Positions 25,803 through 34,234 of a stretch of DNA of 52,031 bases are shown here, piece by piece; position 1 is the first letter of the stretch; each line of letters begins with the position of its first letter. A program made the translations under genes and the position numbers. The notes under the pieces are model-generated. The model made no database searches. It had not been told where the DNA came from and was given only the letters and a program-made list of their open reading frames with translations. The stretch covers positions 1-52,031 of the forward strand of contig NZ_PIUM01000041.1 in NCBI RefSeq assembly GCF_002845745.1, given 5' to 3'. The stretch is from Telmatospirillum siberiense (GTDB lineage: Bacteria; Pseudomonadota; Alphaproteobacteria; Rhodospirillales; Magnetospirillaceae).

Positions 25803-27251
25803 TCAGGCGGAAATCCGCCCCGCCTTCTCCATTACCCGCCCCCACCAGGCCAAAGCCGAAGCTTCGATGAAATCATGGGCGTAATCGTCGACGACCGTGA
25901 TGCCGGCCTCCGCCAGGGTGTGCCGCGGACAATCGCCAATGCGCGCCACCAGGACGGCGGAAACCCCGGTCAAGGCTTTGATGATCGCCTCCAGGCTGTC
26001 TTCTTCGCCGTAGCCGCCCTTGCAATAATTATCGGCACGGCGGACACCGACGAAACGGACGCTTTGCCCATCGACCTCCAATAGCTGGAATTCGCGGGCA
26101 TGGCCGAAATGCTGGTTGATCCGCCCGCCGCCCTTGGTCGCCACGGCCACCAGCAAGGGTTCCCCGGTGCCGCCCGATCGGCGGCGTGCCTGATCCTCGG
26201 CATCCTGACGGTCGGCACGTTCCTGTTCGACGACGTTCATATAGATCTCCCGAACCTTGGGATCGAAAACCGGCTCGTCCTCGATCTTGTCGAGAGCGAA
26301 TTCGGCGCCCAGATCCTCGCCCAGCAAACCGACCGCATCGGCCCGGCATTGGCGGCAATGCCGCATCAGCTTGGCCCCGCCCTCGACGCTGTCCTGCACG
26401 GCGGCCAATTCGATCGGCGTCGGACCGCGCTGACCGCTCAGGCCGAAATGGGTCCCATGGGCCGGATCGGAAATCAACGGCATGATATTGTGCAGGAAGG
26501 CTCCCTTGGCCTTGACCACACGGTTGATCTCGGCCATGTGGGCGTCGTTGACGCCGGGGATCAGAACCGAATTGATCTTGACCAGGATCCCGGCGGCGAC
26601 CAACCGTTCCAGCCCCTCCATCTGGCGTTCATGAAGGATGCGGGCGGCGTCGAGCCCGGTCCAGCGCCGATGATCGTGGAAAATCCAGGGATAGATGTGC
26701 TGCCCGATCTCCGGATCGACGGCGCTGATGGTGATGGTCACATGGTCGACGTTATAGTCCTTGATGGTCTCGACATGCTCGGCCAGGGCAAGGCCATTGG
26801 TCGACAGGCACAGCTTCAGATGCGGCAGGGCCTTGGCCACCAGGTCGAACGTGCGGAAGGTCTTGTGGGGGTTGGCCAGGGCGTCGCCCGGACCGGCAAT
26901 GCCCAGAACGGAAAGCTGCGGCACCTTCGCCGCCACCGCCATGACCTTGTGCAAAGCCTGTTCGGGCGTCAGTTTCTCGCTGACCACGCCCGGCCGGCTT
27001 TCGTTCGAACAGTCGTATTTCCGGTTGCAGTAATTGCATTGGATATTGCACGCCGGCGCCACGGCCACATGCATGCGGGCGAAATAATGGTGAGCCTCCT
27101 CGCTGTAGCAAGGATGGTTCTTGACCTTTTCCCAGATCTCCGCAGGCATGTCGGATGCCCCGCCCGATGAACCGCAGGCTCCATTGCCTTTGCTTGAACA
27201 GCCGCCCGGCACCGCGACGGTTCCGGCAAGAGAAACGATTTGTCCGCTCAC
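25803..27251 (-). CDS. nifB: FeMo-cofactor biosynthesis radical SAM protein NifB
   Basis: NifB fuses two [4Fe-4S] clusters and inserts carbide from SAM to make NifB-co, the core of FeMo-cofactor. The radical-SAM motif CNIQCNYC is at C68, C72 and C75. The C-terminal half carries a NifX-like domain (VAVATKGGGRINQHFGHAREF), the fused architecture of proteobacteria. The frame is open for 174 more codons, but these would cover the promoter and NifA sites. The GTG at 27251 has GGAGG 7 nt upstream and gives MSGQIVSLAG, matching known NifB N-termini. Product 482 aa. Confidence 0.96.
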   Translation of the reverse strand: MSGQIVSLAGTVAVPGGCSSKGNGACGSSGGASDMPAEIWEKVKNHPCYSEEAHHYFARMHVAVAPACNIQCNYCNRKYDCSNESRPGVVSEKLTPEQALHKVMAVAAKVPQLSVLGIAGPGDALANPHKTFRTFDLVAKALPHLKLCLSTNGLALAEHVETIKDYNVDHVTITISAVDPEIGQHIYPWIFHDHRRWTGLDAARILHERQMEGLERLVAAGILVKINSVLIPGVNDAHMAEINRVVKAKGAFLHNIMPLISDPAHGTHFGLSGQRGPTPIELAAVQDSVEGGAKLMRHCRQCRADAVGLLGEDLGAEFALDKIEDEPVFDPKVREIYMNVVEQERADRQDAEDQARRRSGGTGEPLLVAVATKGGGRINQHFGHAREFQLLEVDGQSVRFVGVRRADNYCKGGYGEEDSLEAIIKALTGVSAVLVARIGDCPRHTLAEAGITVVDDYAHDFIEASALAWWGRVMEKAGRISA

Positions 27252-27295
27252 GAGGCTGCCTCCATCGACAAAGAACTCTCCGGAAGACCTACTGT

Positions 27296-27310
27296 GCAGA
27301 ACCCGTGCCA
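27296..27310 (-). promoter_or_regulatory. sigma-54 promoter of the nifB unit
   Basis: The minus strand reads TGGCACGGGTTCTGC. The GG and GC are correctly spaced; only the first T of the -12 TTGC is changed to C. It lies 45 bp before the GTG start of nifB. Confidence 0.88.
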
Positions 27311-27355
27311 AGATAGAGAATGGCGGAATAGCGGGATTCTTCGGACTTTCCCCCA

Positions 27356-27371
27356 TGTTGACCTTGCGACA
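27356..27371. promoter_or_regulatory. NifA upstream activator sequence for nifB (proximal)
   Basis: TGT-TGACCTTGCG-ACA, 46 bp upstream of the -24 element. Confidence 0.78.
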
Positions 27372-27375
27372 ACCG

Positions 27376-27391
27376 TGTCGCGCTTGCGACA
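27376..27391. promoter_or_regulatory. NifA upstream activator sequence for nifB (distal)
   Basis: TGT-CGCGCTTGCG-ACA lies 20 bp from the proximal site (two turns), so both NifA dimers would face the same way. The next 150 bp up to the secreted-protein gene hold nothing recognised. Confidence 0.78.
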
Positions 27392-27542
27392 AAGCGGCCA
27401 AGCGGGCCGAATCCGGGAGGGAACTCCAGACCCCCGATTGCACCTGGGGGACTCTTGACTTTGTGGCGCCGGAGGGATCTGCTTTCGTCAATCGAGACAG
27501 CCCTTGAGCGTCAGGGCCCATTAAGAAAACCGAGGAGACACG

Positions 27543-28127
27543 ATGCGCACCTCCGGGCTTGTTCTTGGCCTTCTTTTTCTCCTGGCCGCCCCCGCTTTCG
27601 CAGAGGAAGCCCCTTTCGGCCTGCGCTGGGGCGCCACTTTCGAGGAATTGCAAACCCGCGGCTTCTCCGGGGCATTTCAGCAAGACGACGGCCAGGTGAA
27701 AATCTACCAGAGCAACAAACTGCTCAACGCCCCGAGCTTTTCGGACTTCGCGCGCGTCGGCGTCGACCGACAATACGGACTGCAGCGGATCATGTGGGTT
27801 TCAAAGGAAATCACCGATGACCCGACGGGTGAGAAGGGTCTCGCTCTTTACCGGACGCTGAAACAAACCCTGACGGAAAAATACGGCGAGCCGAAGACCT
27901 CCGAAGAGGAAATGGGGGGCAGCCGCACCTACTCCGGGACCGCCTTCTATCAATGTCTGGCGGAAGACGGCTGTGGCGTCTTCGTCACGGTATGGCGCTC
28001 GCTCAATTCGGACGCCCGCCTCCGACTTCTGGGTACGTCGTCGGGAAAAGGCCGCCTGGAAATCGTCTATCTCGGTCCGGACTGGGACGACGTGGTCGCC
28101 GCAAGCAAAAAGAAACCCAAGCCCTGA
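27543..28127 (+). CDS. secreted protein of unknown function
   Basis: A 194-aa protein with a clear Sec signal peptide (MRTSGLVLGLLFLLAAPAFA, cleavage after AFA) and a mature domain beginning EEAPFGLRWGATFEEL, a pattern seen in small periplasmic proteins whose first strand recognises a fixed motif. Two cysteines (CLAEDGC) could form a disulfide. GGAG lies 6 nt before the ATG. It is divergent from nifB and probably unrelated to nitrogen fixation. I do not recognise the family. Confidence 0.8.
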   Translation: MRTSGLVLGLLFLLAAPAFAEEAPFGLRWGATFEELQTRGFSGAFQQDDGQVKIYQSNKLLNAPSFSDFARVGVDRQYGLQRIMWVSKEITDDPTGEKGLALYRTLKQTLTEKYGEPKTSEEEMGGSRTYSGTAFYQCLAEDGCGVFVTVWRSLNSDARLRLLGTSSGKGRLEIVYLGPDWDDVVAASKKKPKP

Positions 28128-28248
28128 GCCCGATTGCCCGATGACTTCCCCGCACCCGTCTTTCCGGCGGCGAGTTCTCCTGATATCGTGACGGACGCCT
28201 TCGCTCCGGCGATCACCGGTCCAACAATAATCAGTGAAATCGAACAAG

Positions 28249-28797
28249 ATGCTGCTCCTTTATGCGACCCGCGACGGACAGTCGCGCCTCATCGCCACGA
28301 AAATTGCCGCAACGCTCGGCCAAAGGGGAATCGAAACGCAGCCCCGCGATTTGGCCCAGGCGGCGCCGACAGCGGAAGAACTGGCGTCAGCCCCCCTGAT
28401 CGTCCTGATCGCCTCGGTCCGCTACGGCCACCATCTGGCGGAAGCCGAGCAGCTCGTCACGCTTTACCAAAGCCTGACCGCTCCACCGCCCCTGGCGCTC
28501 GCCTCGGTCAATTTGACGGCCCGCAAGCCGGGCAAGGACACCGCCGAAGGCAATGCCTATTTGAGAAAATGGATCGCCAAACGACATCTTGCGCCGGCCC
28601 TGGCCACCGCCATTGCCGGACGGCTCGATTATCCCCGCTACGGTTGGCTCGACCGGCAAATGATCCGCCTGATCATGAAAATGACGGGAGGCCCGACGAA
28701 CCCGGATGCCCAGGTCGAATATACGTCCTGGGACGCGGTGGAACGCTTCGCTCAGAAGATTGCCGATCTGGGAGGGCTCGACGCGGATAAGGCGTAA
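28249..28797 (+). CDS. hemG: Menaquinone-dependent protoporphyrinogen IX dehydrogenase HemG-type
   Basis: A flavodoxin-like FMN protein that would oxidise protoporphyrinogen IX to protoporphyrin IX using the quinone pool, allowing haem synthesis without oxygen. It matches E. coli HemG in MLLLYATRDGQSRLIA (FMN phosphate loop), SVRYGHH, SVNLTARKPGKDT, YPRYGWLDRQMIRLIMKMTGG and the YTSWDAVERFA tail. The start is placed at the ATG by comparison with HemG; a GTG 15 bp upstream is in frame. Product 182 aa. HemG is typical of enterobacteria, while most alphaproteobacteria use HemJ, so transfer is possible. Confidence 0.85.
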   Translation: MLLLYATRDGQSRLIATKIAATLGQRGIETQPRDLAQAAPTAEELASAPLIVLIASVRYGHHLAEAEQLVTLYQSLTAPPPLALASVNLTARKPGKDTAEGNAYLRKWIAKRHLAPALATAIAGRLDYPRYGWLDRQMIRLIMKMTGGPTNPDAQVEYTSWDAVERFAQKIADLGGLDADKA

Positions 28798-29008
28798 AAA
28801 GAAGCGGAGCGTCCACCCGATATCTCAAAAATGTCATGTCCGAGGCACTCCGCCAGCGAACAATATCACTCAAGATAGAAGGGGTAATTACTTTAGGTTG
28901 CATCAACAATGATTCGCCGATTTTTGGAATGTCTGTTCTATTCAAAACAAAAAATGTTTGATAAAAGCGAATTCACACAATCCCGAGAATTTTTCGTCGG
29001 AATATTGC

Positions 29009-31702
29009 GTGCCAGATCGGAAAGTTTTCATCGATAAATTCTCGGCCCCACGTTCCGTCGTCGTCACATTGACGGCGGGATTTTTGCTGCTGAACCTGTT
29101 CGTCGTCGCGTTGATCGGCATCGACATCCACCAAAGCCGGAAGCAGCATGAGGAATTGGGCCGGATAACCACGCAAAATCTGGCAAAGGCGTTCCAGCAG
29201 GATCTTGCCAACCAGGTTGGCAAGATCGATCTCGCCTTGTTCATCCTGGCTCAGGAATATACGCGCCAACATGGACGGGAACGGCTCGACGGGGCCGCGT
29301 TAAGCGAAGCCATCGCGGCCATCAAACCGACATTGCCGGACATCGACGGCCTGTCTTTTTTCGACGCCGCCGGAACCCTGACGGTCGACAGCGAAGGCAG
29401 AACCGATGTCGGCATCGGCGATCGTGAATATTTCGTCAGACTGAAAAACCTGCGGGAAGACCGATTGCTGATCTCCAAACCGGTGACCGGGCGCCTTAGC
29501 GGGAACAGAACCCTGATTTTGGCCCGCCCCCTCAGAAAGCCCGACGGTTCCTTCGCCGGTGCCATCTGCGGAGGGCTTAGCATAGACCGGCTGCAACGTC
29601 AGTTCGCCACCCTCGATGTCGGCAAGAAAGGCCTGGTGTCCTTACGCGACAGCGACATGGGATTGATCGCCCGCATCCCCAAGGTCCAATCGACGGCGAC
29701 CGCCAGCGGTTGGAACAGCACCTCACGCGAGTTGCAAAGTTCCTACGCGCAAAATCCAAGAGAAGGAACCTACGTCGGCATTTCGGGAACGGATCAGGTC
29801 GAACGGATGGTGAGCTACCGTCAAATTGACCATTATCCCTTGATCGTTCTGGTCGGCCTCGACAAGGAGGACTATCTGCGCGGCTGGCGCGACGATCTGC
29901 TGAAGGGATCCGGCCTTGCCGCCATCTTCCTGACGATGAGCGCTCTCGGCGCATGGCTGATCCGGCGTGGCTGGAAACGGCAACTGGTCGCGCTCCATCA
30001 ACTCGGCCGCGGGGAACAGCAGCTTCGCATGCTGGCGGAAAATGCCTCCGACGTCATCAGCCGGCTCGACCCCACCGGCCACTACCTCTATGTATCAAGA
30101 TCGATCCTGCCGACCACGGGATATGGGGAAACGGATCTCCTGGGCGCCGCTGCCGCCGACTTCGCCCACCCCGACGACCGTTCTCTCCTGCTGCTGACCG
30201 ACAAGGTCCCGCTGCGTCATCCGGAGGAAACACGCACCATTGCCTATCGCTTCCGGCACAAGGACGGGCATTACGTGTGGCTGGAAGCCAATCTCCGGCC
30301 GGTTCTCGACGACACGGGCCGCCTCCTTGAATTTGTCGTGGTCAGTCGGGACATCACTCAGCGCAAACAGGCCGATGCGAGGATTGAATTCCTTGCCCAT
30401 CACGATCCATTGACGGGCCTGCCGAACCGCCTGCTGGGCAAGGATCGGATGGAGGTGGCGATGGCCGGTGCCGGGCGCACCGGCAGCAAGGCCACGCTTC
30501 TGTTTCTTGATCTCGATCATTTCAAGACGGTGAACGACTCCTTGGGACACCCTCTCGGCGATGAACTGCTGAAGCTGGTCGCCGCCCGCCTGCGGGAATG
30601 CCTGGAAGACACCGATACCCTGAGCCGCCAGGGCGGGGACGAATTCCTGATTCTGCCCGGAGAGCTTCGCGAAGTCGAACCGGCCTCCTTGATGGCCGAA
30701 ACCATCCTTCGCCGATTGGGCCGTCCATTCAGGGTCGACAACCAGGATCTCTATATGTCGGCGTCGATCGGCATCGCCATCTATCCGGACGATGGAGAGG
30801 ATTTCGACACATTGCTCCGGCGCGCCGAAATCGCCATGTATCATGCGAAAGATGTCGGACGAAATACCTATCGCTTCTTCGCCGACCAGATGAACTTCGA
30901 CAATTCCGAATATCTCCGCCTGCGGACCGGCTTGCAGCGCGCTCTCGAACGTGACGAATTTCTTTTGCACTATCAGCCGCAAATCGATCTGCAAAGTGGT
31001 GAGATCGTCGGACTCGAGGCTCTGGTCCGCTGGCAACCTCCGGCGCTGGAAATCGTGCCGCCGGGACGTTTCATCCCGATGGCGGAGGAAAGCGGCATGA
31101 TCGTCTCCATCGGGGCCTGGGTTCTGCAGGAAGCCTGCCGGCAAGCCGCCGTCTGGCACCGCGCTGGGCAGACCAAACTTGTCATGGCGGTCAATCTTTC
31201 CGCCGTCCAGTTCAAGCGCGGCGACCTTTTGCAGACGGTGACGGAGGCGTTGACCGCTTCGGGCCTGCCGCCAAGCTGCCTTGAGCTGGAATTGACCGAA
31301 TCCATTCTGATCTCCGATACAGCCAAGGTTCTCTCGATGGTCGACCAACTCAAGGAACTAGGAGTCAAGCTCTCCATCGACGATTTCGGAACTGGATATT
31401 CCTGCCTGGCCTACCTGAAACGGTTCCGGGTAGACCGCTTGAAGATCGACCAGTCGTTCGTACGCCACATCACCACCGACCCCAATGACGAGGCCATTGT
31501 TCGAGCCATCGTGCAGTTGGCGAACAGCCTCGGGCTGAAGACCGTCGCCGAAGGGGTGGAAAGCGAAGCGGCCTTGCAGTCATTGATCTCATTGGGTTGC
31601 GACGATGCCCAGGGGTACTATTTCGCCAGGCCGATGACCGCGGCCGATGCGGCCGCCTTTCTTTCCAATGACAAAGCCTCGCCGGTGCCCCGCGCGATGT
31701 GA
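29009..31702 (+). CDS. membrane-anchored dCACHE-PAS-GGDEF-EAL cyclic-di-GMP protein
   Basis: The N-terminus has one membrane helix (VVTLTAGFLLLNLFVVALIG), a periplasmic dCACHE-like sensor of about 250 residues (SKPVTGRLSGNRTLILARPL), a second helix (LAAIFLTMSALGAWLI), a PAS domain (residues about 345-460), then GGDEF (SRQGGDEFLIL) and EAL (GLEALVRW, ELTESIL, DDFGTGYSCLAYLK, EGVESEAAL). Both catalytic motifs are intact, so it could make or degrade c-di-GMP in response to an external ligand. The start is uncertain: GTG at 29009 is used, and a TTG at 28958 is also in frame. Confidence 0.88.
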   Translation: MPDRKVFIDKFSAPRSVVVTLTAGFLLLNLFVVALIGIDIHQSRKQHEELGRITTQNLAKAFQQDLANQVGKIDLALFILAQEYTRQHGRERLDGAALSEAIAAIKPTLPDIDGLSFFDAAGTLTVDSEGRTDVGIGDREYFVRLKNLREDRLLISKPVTGRLSGNRTLILARPLRKPDGSFAGAICGGLSIDRLQRQFATLDVGKKGLVSLRDSDMGLIARIPKVQSTATASGWNSTSRELQSSYAQNPREGTYVGISGTDQVERMVSYRQIDHYPLIVLVGLDKEDYLRGWRDDLLKGSGLAAIFLTMSALGAWLIRRGWKRQLVALHQLGRGEQQLRMLAENASDVISRLDPTGHYLYVSRSILPTTGYGETDLLGAAAADFAHPDDRSLLLLTDKVPLRHPEETRTIAYRFRHKDGHYVWLEANLRPVLDDTGRLLEFVVVSRDITQRKQADARIEFLAHHDPLTGLPNRLLGKDRMEVAMAGAGRTGSKATLLFLDLDHFKTVNDSLGHPLGDELLKLVAARLRECLEDTDTLSRQGGDEFLILPGELREVEPASLMAETILRRLGRPFRVDNQDLYMSASIGIAIYPDDGEDFDTLLRRAEIAMYHAKDVGRNTYRFFADQMNFDNSEYLRLRTGLQRALERDEFLLHYQPQIDLQSGEIVGLEALVRWQPPALEIVPPGRFIPMAEESGMIVSIGAWVLQEACRQAAVWHRAGQTKLVMAVNLSAVQFKRGDLLQTVTEALTASGLPPSCLELELTESILISDTAKVLSMVDQLKELGVKLSIDDFGTGYSCLAYLKRFRVDRLKIDQSFVRHITTDPNDEAIVRAIVQLANSLGLKTVAEGVESEAALQSLISLGCDDAQGYYFARPMTAADAAAFLSNDKASPVPRAM

Positions 31703-31753
31703 GACCCGGGCCGGGGCATCCCTTTTCTCATCGGCCGTCGATGGTTACACTGC

Positions 31754-32578
31754 ATGGTCCGCTTCCCCTTGCTGTCAGGGAACTCTTTGCTCCAAATCCT
31801 CGCCTGGTGCCTCGCCGCGTCGATCGCGATTTATCTTTTGGCTGTCGGCATCATGGTCTTTCGGCAAAGGAGCCTGCTTTATCGGCCATTGCCGGCCCCC
31901 GCAGACCCGCAGTCCGCCGGCGTCACCTGGATGAGACGGGTCGAACGAAATGGCCGATTGCAGGGCTGGTTCGCCCCACCGCCGTCTCCGGACGCTCCGA
32001 TCCTGGTATTTTTCCACGGCAATCGCGGCACTCTGGCCCGCGTGGCCGCCAAAACGACACCTTGGCGGGACGCAGGCGTCGGAGTTTTCGCGGCGACCTA
32101 TCGCGGTTATGAAGGCAATCCCGGCCACCCGAGCGAAGCCGGACTGTACGAAGATGGCCGGGCCGCCCTCGACTGGCTGTCGCAAGCGGGTTTTTCCGCC
32201 GCGCAGCTCATCCTCTATGGCGAATCCCTGGGCACGGGAATCGTCACGCAACTGGCGACGGAGCGGACCTGCCGGGGCGTCATCCTCGAAGCTCCGTTTT
32301 CCAGCATGACCGAGATTGCCGCCGGGCGGTACCCCTGGCTCCCCTGCCGATGGCTACTGCGCGACCGCTTCGACAACCTGTCGAAGATCGGAGACATCAC
32401 CGTGCCGCTGATGATCCTGCACGGCGCCCGCGACCGGACCGTCCCGCTCGTCCATGCCAGAAGGCTAGCCGCAGCGGCTCCGGAAGCCCGACTGGTCGTT
32501 CTGGAGGAGGCCGACCATTTGAATCTGTACGAAAGTGGCGGAATGGCCCCTCTTTTGTCTTTTATCAAAGACTTGTAA
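31754..32578 (+). CDS. membrane-anchored alpha/beta hydrolase (ABHD13/Bem46-like)
   Basis: A 274-aa serine hydrolase. One N-terminal membrane helix (LLQILAWCLAASIAIYLLAV) is followed by the hydrolase fold: oxyanion strand FFHGNRGT, nucleophile elbow YGESLGTG (Ser), the acid in LHGARDRTVP (Asp) and the histidine in EADHLNLY. The order and spacing match the Bem46/ABHD13 group. The substrate is unknown. It starts about 50 bp after the GGDEF-EAL gene on the same strand. Confidence 0.87.
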   Translation: MVRFPLLSGNSLLQILAWCLAASIAIYLLAVGIMVFRQRSLLYRPLPAPADPQSAGVTWMRRVERNGRLQGWFAPPPSPDAPILVFFHGNRGTLARVAAKTTPWRDAGVGVFAATYRGYEGNPGHPSEAGLYEDGRAALDWLSQAGFSAAQLILYGESLGTGIVTQLATERTCRGVILEAPFSSMTEIAAGRYPWLPCRWLLRDRFDNLSKIGDITVPLMILHGARDRTVPLVHARRLAAAAPEARLVVLEEADHLNLYESGGMAPLLSFIKDL

Positions 32579-32737
32579 AATCACGGGCGCGTTCGCAAAT
32601 CATTGCCGGGGGGCTCGCCCGCGTTTTAACATTGAAGGAACGTGGCTCGATCCATACTGGTAAGGGCGTTGCCTTCACCGAGTACCTCATCGATAATGCC
32701 CGACCGATAACCGCTTCAACCCTATCGGAGACATCCT

Positions 32738-33178
32738 ATGTACCTTAAGTCGATGGTGGCCGGATTGGCCGTCGCCGTGATCGCCGCGGGTTCCGCCGCT
32801 GCCGCCGAATGTACGCTTCCCGCCGATGCCCAGGCTGGCAAGACGGTCTCCAACCAGTGCAAGAGCTGCCACGTTTTCGAAGCCGATAAGCCGTCCCGCC
32901 CCACCGGCCCCAATATTCACGACGTTTTCGGCCGCAAGGCCGGCACCCGCACCGACTTCCCGAAATACTCCGAGGGCATGCAGGGTGCTTCCGGTAAGGG
33001 TCTGGTCTGGACCGAAGACAAGCTCCTCGACTATATCGCCGACCCCAAGGCCTTCCTGGCCAAGGTCAACGGCGCCGACGTCAAGCACGCGATGTTCTTC
33101 CAGTTGAAGGACGAGCAGAAGCGCAAGGATGTCGTCTCCTTCCTGAAGGCGATCAAGGACAAGCCCGAGTGTAACTGA
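32738..33178 (+). CDS. class I c-type cytochrome
   Basis: A 146-aa periplasmic haem protein. A Sec signal peptide (MYLKSMVAGLAVAVIAAGSA, ending AAA) is followed by the haem site CKSCH and a distal methionine region (HAMFF). The fold resembles cytochrome c2/c-552 electron shuttles. It ends in a cysteine-asparagine tail with a second cysteine near the mature N-terminus (ECTLP), possibly forming a disulfide. GGAG precedes the ATG by 6 nt and a strong terminator follows. It could serve respiratory or photosynthetic electron flow. Confidence 0.9.
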   Translation: MYLKSMVAGLAVAVIAAGSAAAAECTLPADAQAGKTVSNQCKSCHVFEADKPSRPTGPNIHDVFGRKAGTRTDFPKYSEGMQGASGKGLVWTEDKLLDYIADPKAFLAKVNGADVKHAMFFQLKDEQKRKDVVSFLKAIKDKPECN

Positions 33179-33200
33179 GTCGGGATGCCGCCGATTTTGA

Positions 33201-33231
33201 AACGCCGCCCCTTTCGGGCGGCGTTTTTTTT
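33201..33231 (+). terminator. Rho-independent terminator of the cytochrome gene
   Basis: AACGCCGCCC and GGGCGGCGTT pair around CTTTC and are followed by eight T residues, 22 bp after the stop codon. Confidence 0.95.
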
Positions 33232-33245
33232 ACATCGAGCCTGTC

Positions 33246-33510
33246 AGGGCGTGTGGACATTTGAGCGCTTCGTCCTCTCGATGGTTCCGGTGCGCCCCGG
33301 CTTTTGATGAGCCACCAAGGCACCAAGACACCAAGGTGGCGGAGTGTGCCACTGGCATTTTCCCGTCCTGTCATCGGCTGTCGGCCGAATGCCCGCGGCG
33401 CGGATTGGCCGCCGCCGACGGATCCGAAAGACGCCTTGGTGTCTTGGTGCCTTGGTGGTTAAAAATATCCGGAGCTTCCTTTCATGCCATTGGGGAACCA
33501 GAGGAAACGG
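33246..33510. repeat. mobile-like repeat element, copy 2 (inverted core)
   Basis: The left end carries the 17-bp terminal repeat (AGGGCGTGTGGACATTT). Arms at 33312-33336 and 33434-33458 are perfect 25-bp inverted repeats around a 97-bp core. The core runs in the same direction as in copy 1, but the flanks are reversed, so core and flanks have opposite relative orientation in the two copies. The right flank (CCATTGGGGAACCAGAGG) enters the 3' end of the next gene and supplies its stop codon. The right limit is approximate. Confidence 0.8.
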
Positions 33511-34216
33511 GAGTGGCGGCGGCCCGAAGTATTCGGATATGGTCGTCGACATCGACGGCAAGGCTGGAGGTGATTTCCAGCCTGCGATCCTCCAAGGCCG
33601 CCTCATCCCCTCTCCCCACCGCATGACGGGCGACACAGGCGTCGCGGGTCCGCAAAAGGCCGGCGATCTGGGGACGAAACATGGTCAAGACCGCTTGCAC
33701 CCATTGATTGGCCATCCGCGCAGCCCCCTCATGGGCGATACGGAACCGGGGCAGCATGGCAATCACATCGGCGGCAGGGTACCAGGTTTCGGCGGTCACC
33801 CAGCGGTTGGTGGTGAAAAGACTGCCCAGTTCGCCCCGATGGTCGAGACCGATGGCGACGAGATGACATAACGGCTCCCCTTCGCCTTGCCGGGATGAAC
33901 CGAAAGACGGTGAAAGCCCCCTCGGCATTCCGCCGGCACGCAGGAAAGTGTGGAAATGCCCATGGTCGGCGAGACGATGCAGATGAAAATAATATTGGGC
34001 ATGGCTTGCGGGGTCATAGACATCGCCCCGCGGATAGTGGGTGTAGGGTTCCAGATCGTCTCCGGCGATATCCTCGGCGATCGTCTTCCCCTCCGCCGTC
34101 AACCTGGCGCGGCAAGCCAGATAGACATCGGCCGCGCCCGTCATCTCGGCCAGCAGTGGCGCCGGCAGATCGGCCAAGCAATTCGCGTCAAAAATGGACG
34201 AGGGGTCGTCCCGCAT
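33482..34216 (-). CDS. conserved protein of unknown function (DUF6969-like)
   Basis: A 244-aa cytoplasmic protein with a histidine-rich block, YFHLHRLADHGHFHTFLRAGG (about residues 75-95), followed by CHLVAIGLDHRGE and TNRWVTAETWYPA. I recall such proteins as an unnamed alphaproteobacterial family and assign no function. The final residues (SSGSPMA) and the stop lie inside the adjacent repeat element, so the natural C-terminus may have been replaced. It follows the TAXI binding protein after 18 bp and is probably co-transcribed. Confidence 0.75.
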   Translation of the reverse strand: MRDDPSSIFDANCLADLPAPLLAEMTGAADVYLACRARLTAEGKTIAEDIAGDDLEPYTHYPRGDVYDPASHAQYYFHLHRLADHGHFHTFLRAGGMPRGLSPSFGSSRQGEGEPLCHLVAIGLDHRGELGSLFTTNRWVTAETWYPAADVIAMLPRFRIAHEGAARMANQWVQAVLTMFRPQIAGLLRTRDACVARHAVGRGDEAALEDRRLEITSSLAVDVDDHIRILRAAATPVSSGSPMA

Positions 34217-34234
34217 AGGCCCATCCCGTGTTAA

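Noticed and set aside
27252-27773. An N-terminal extension of NifB of 174 codons
   Set aside because: It would cover the sigma-54 promoter and both NifA sites; the GTG with GGAGG fits known NifB starts.
32576-32629. Terminator after the alpha/beta hydrolase gene
   Set aside because: The arms (CGGGCG and CGCCCG) are short and far apart with a weak loop; not strong enough to list.
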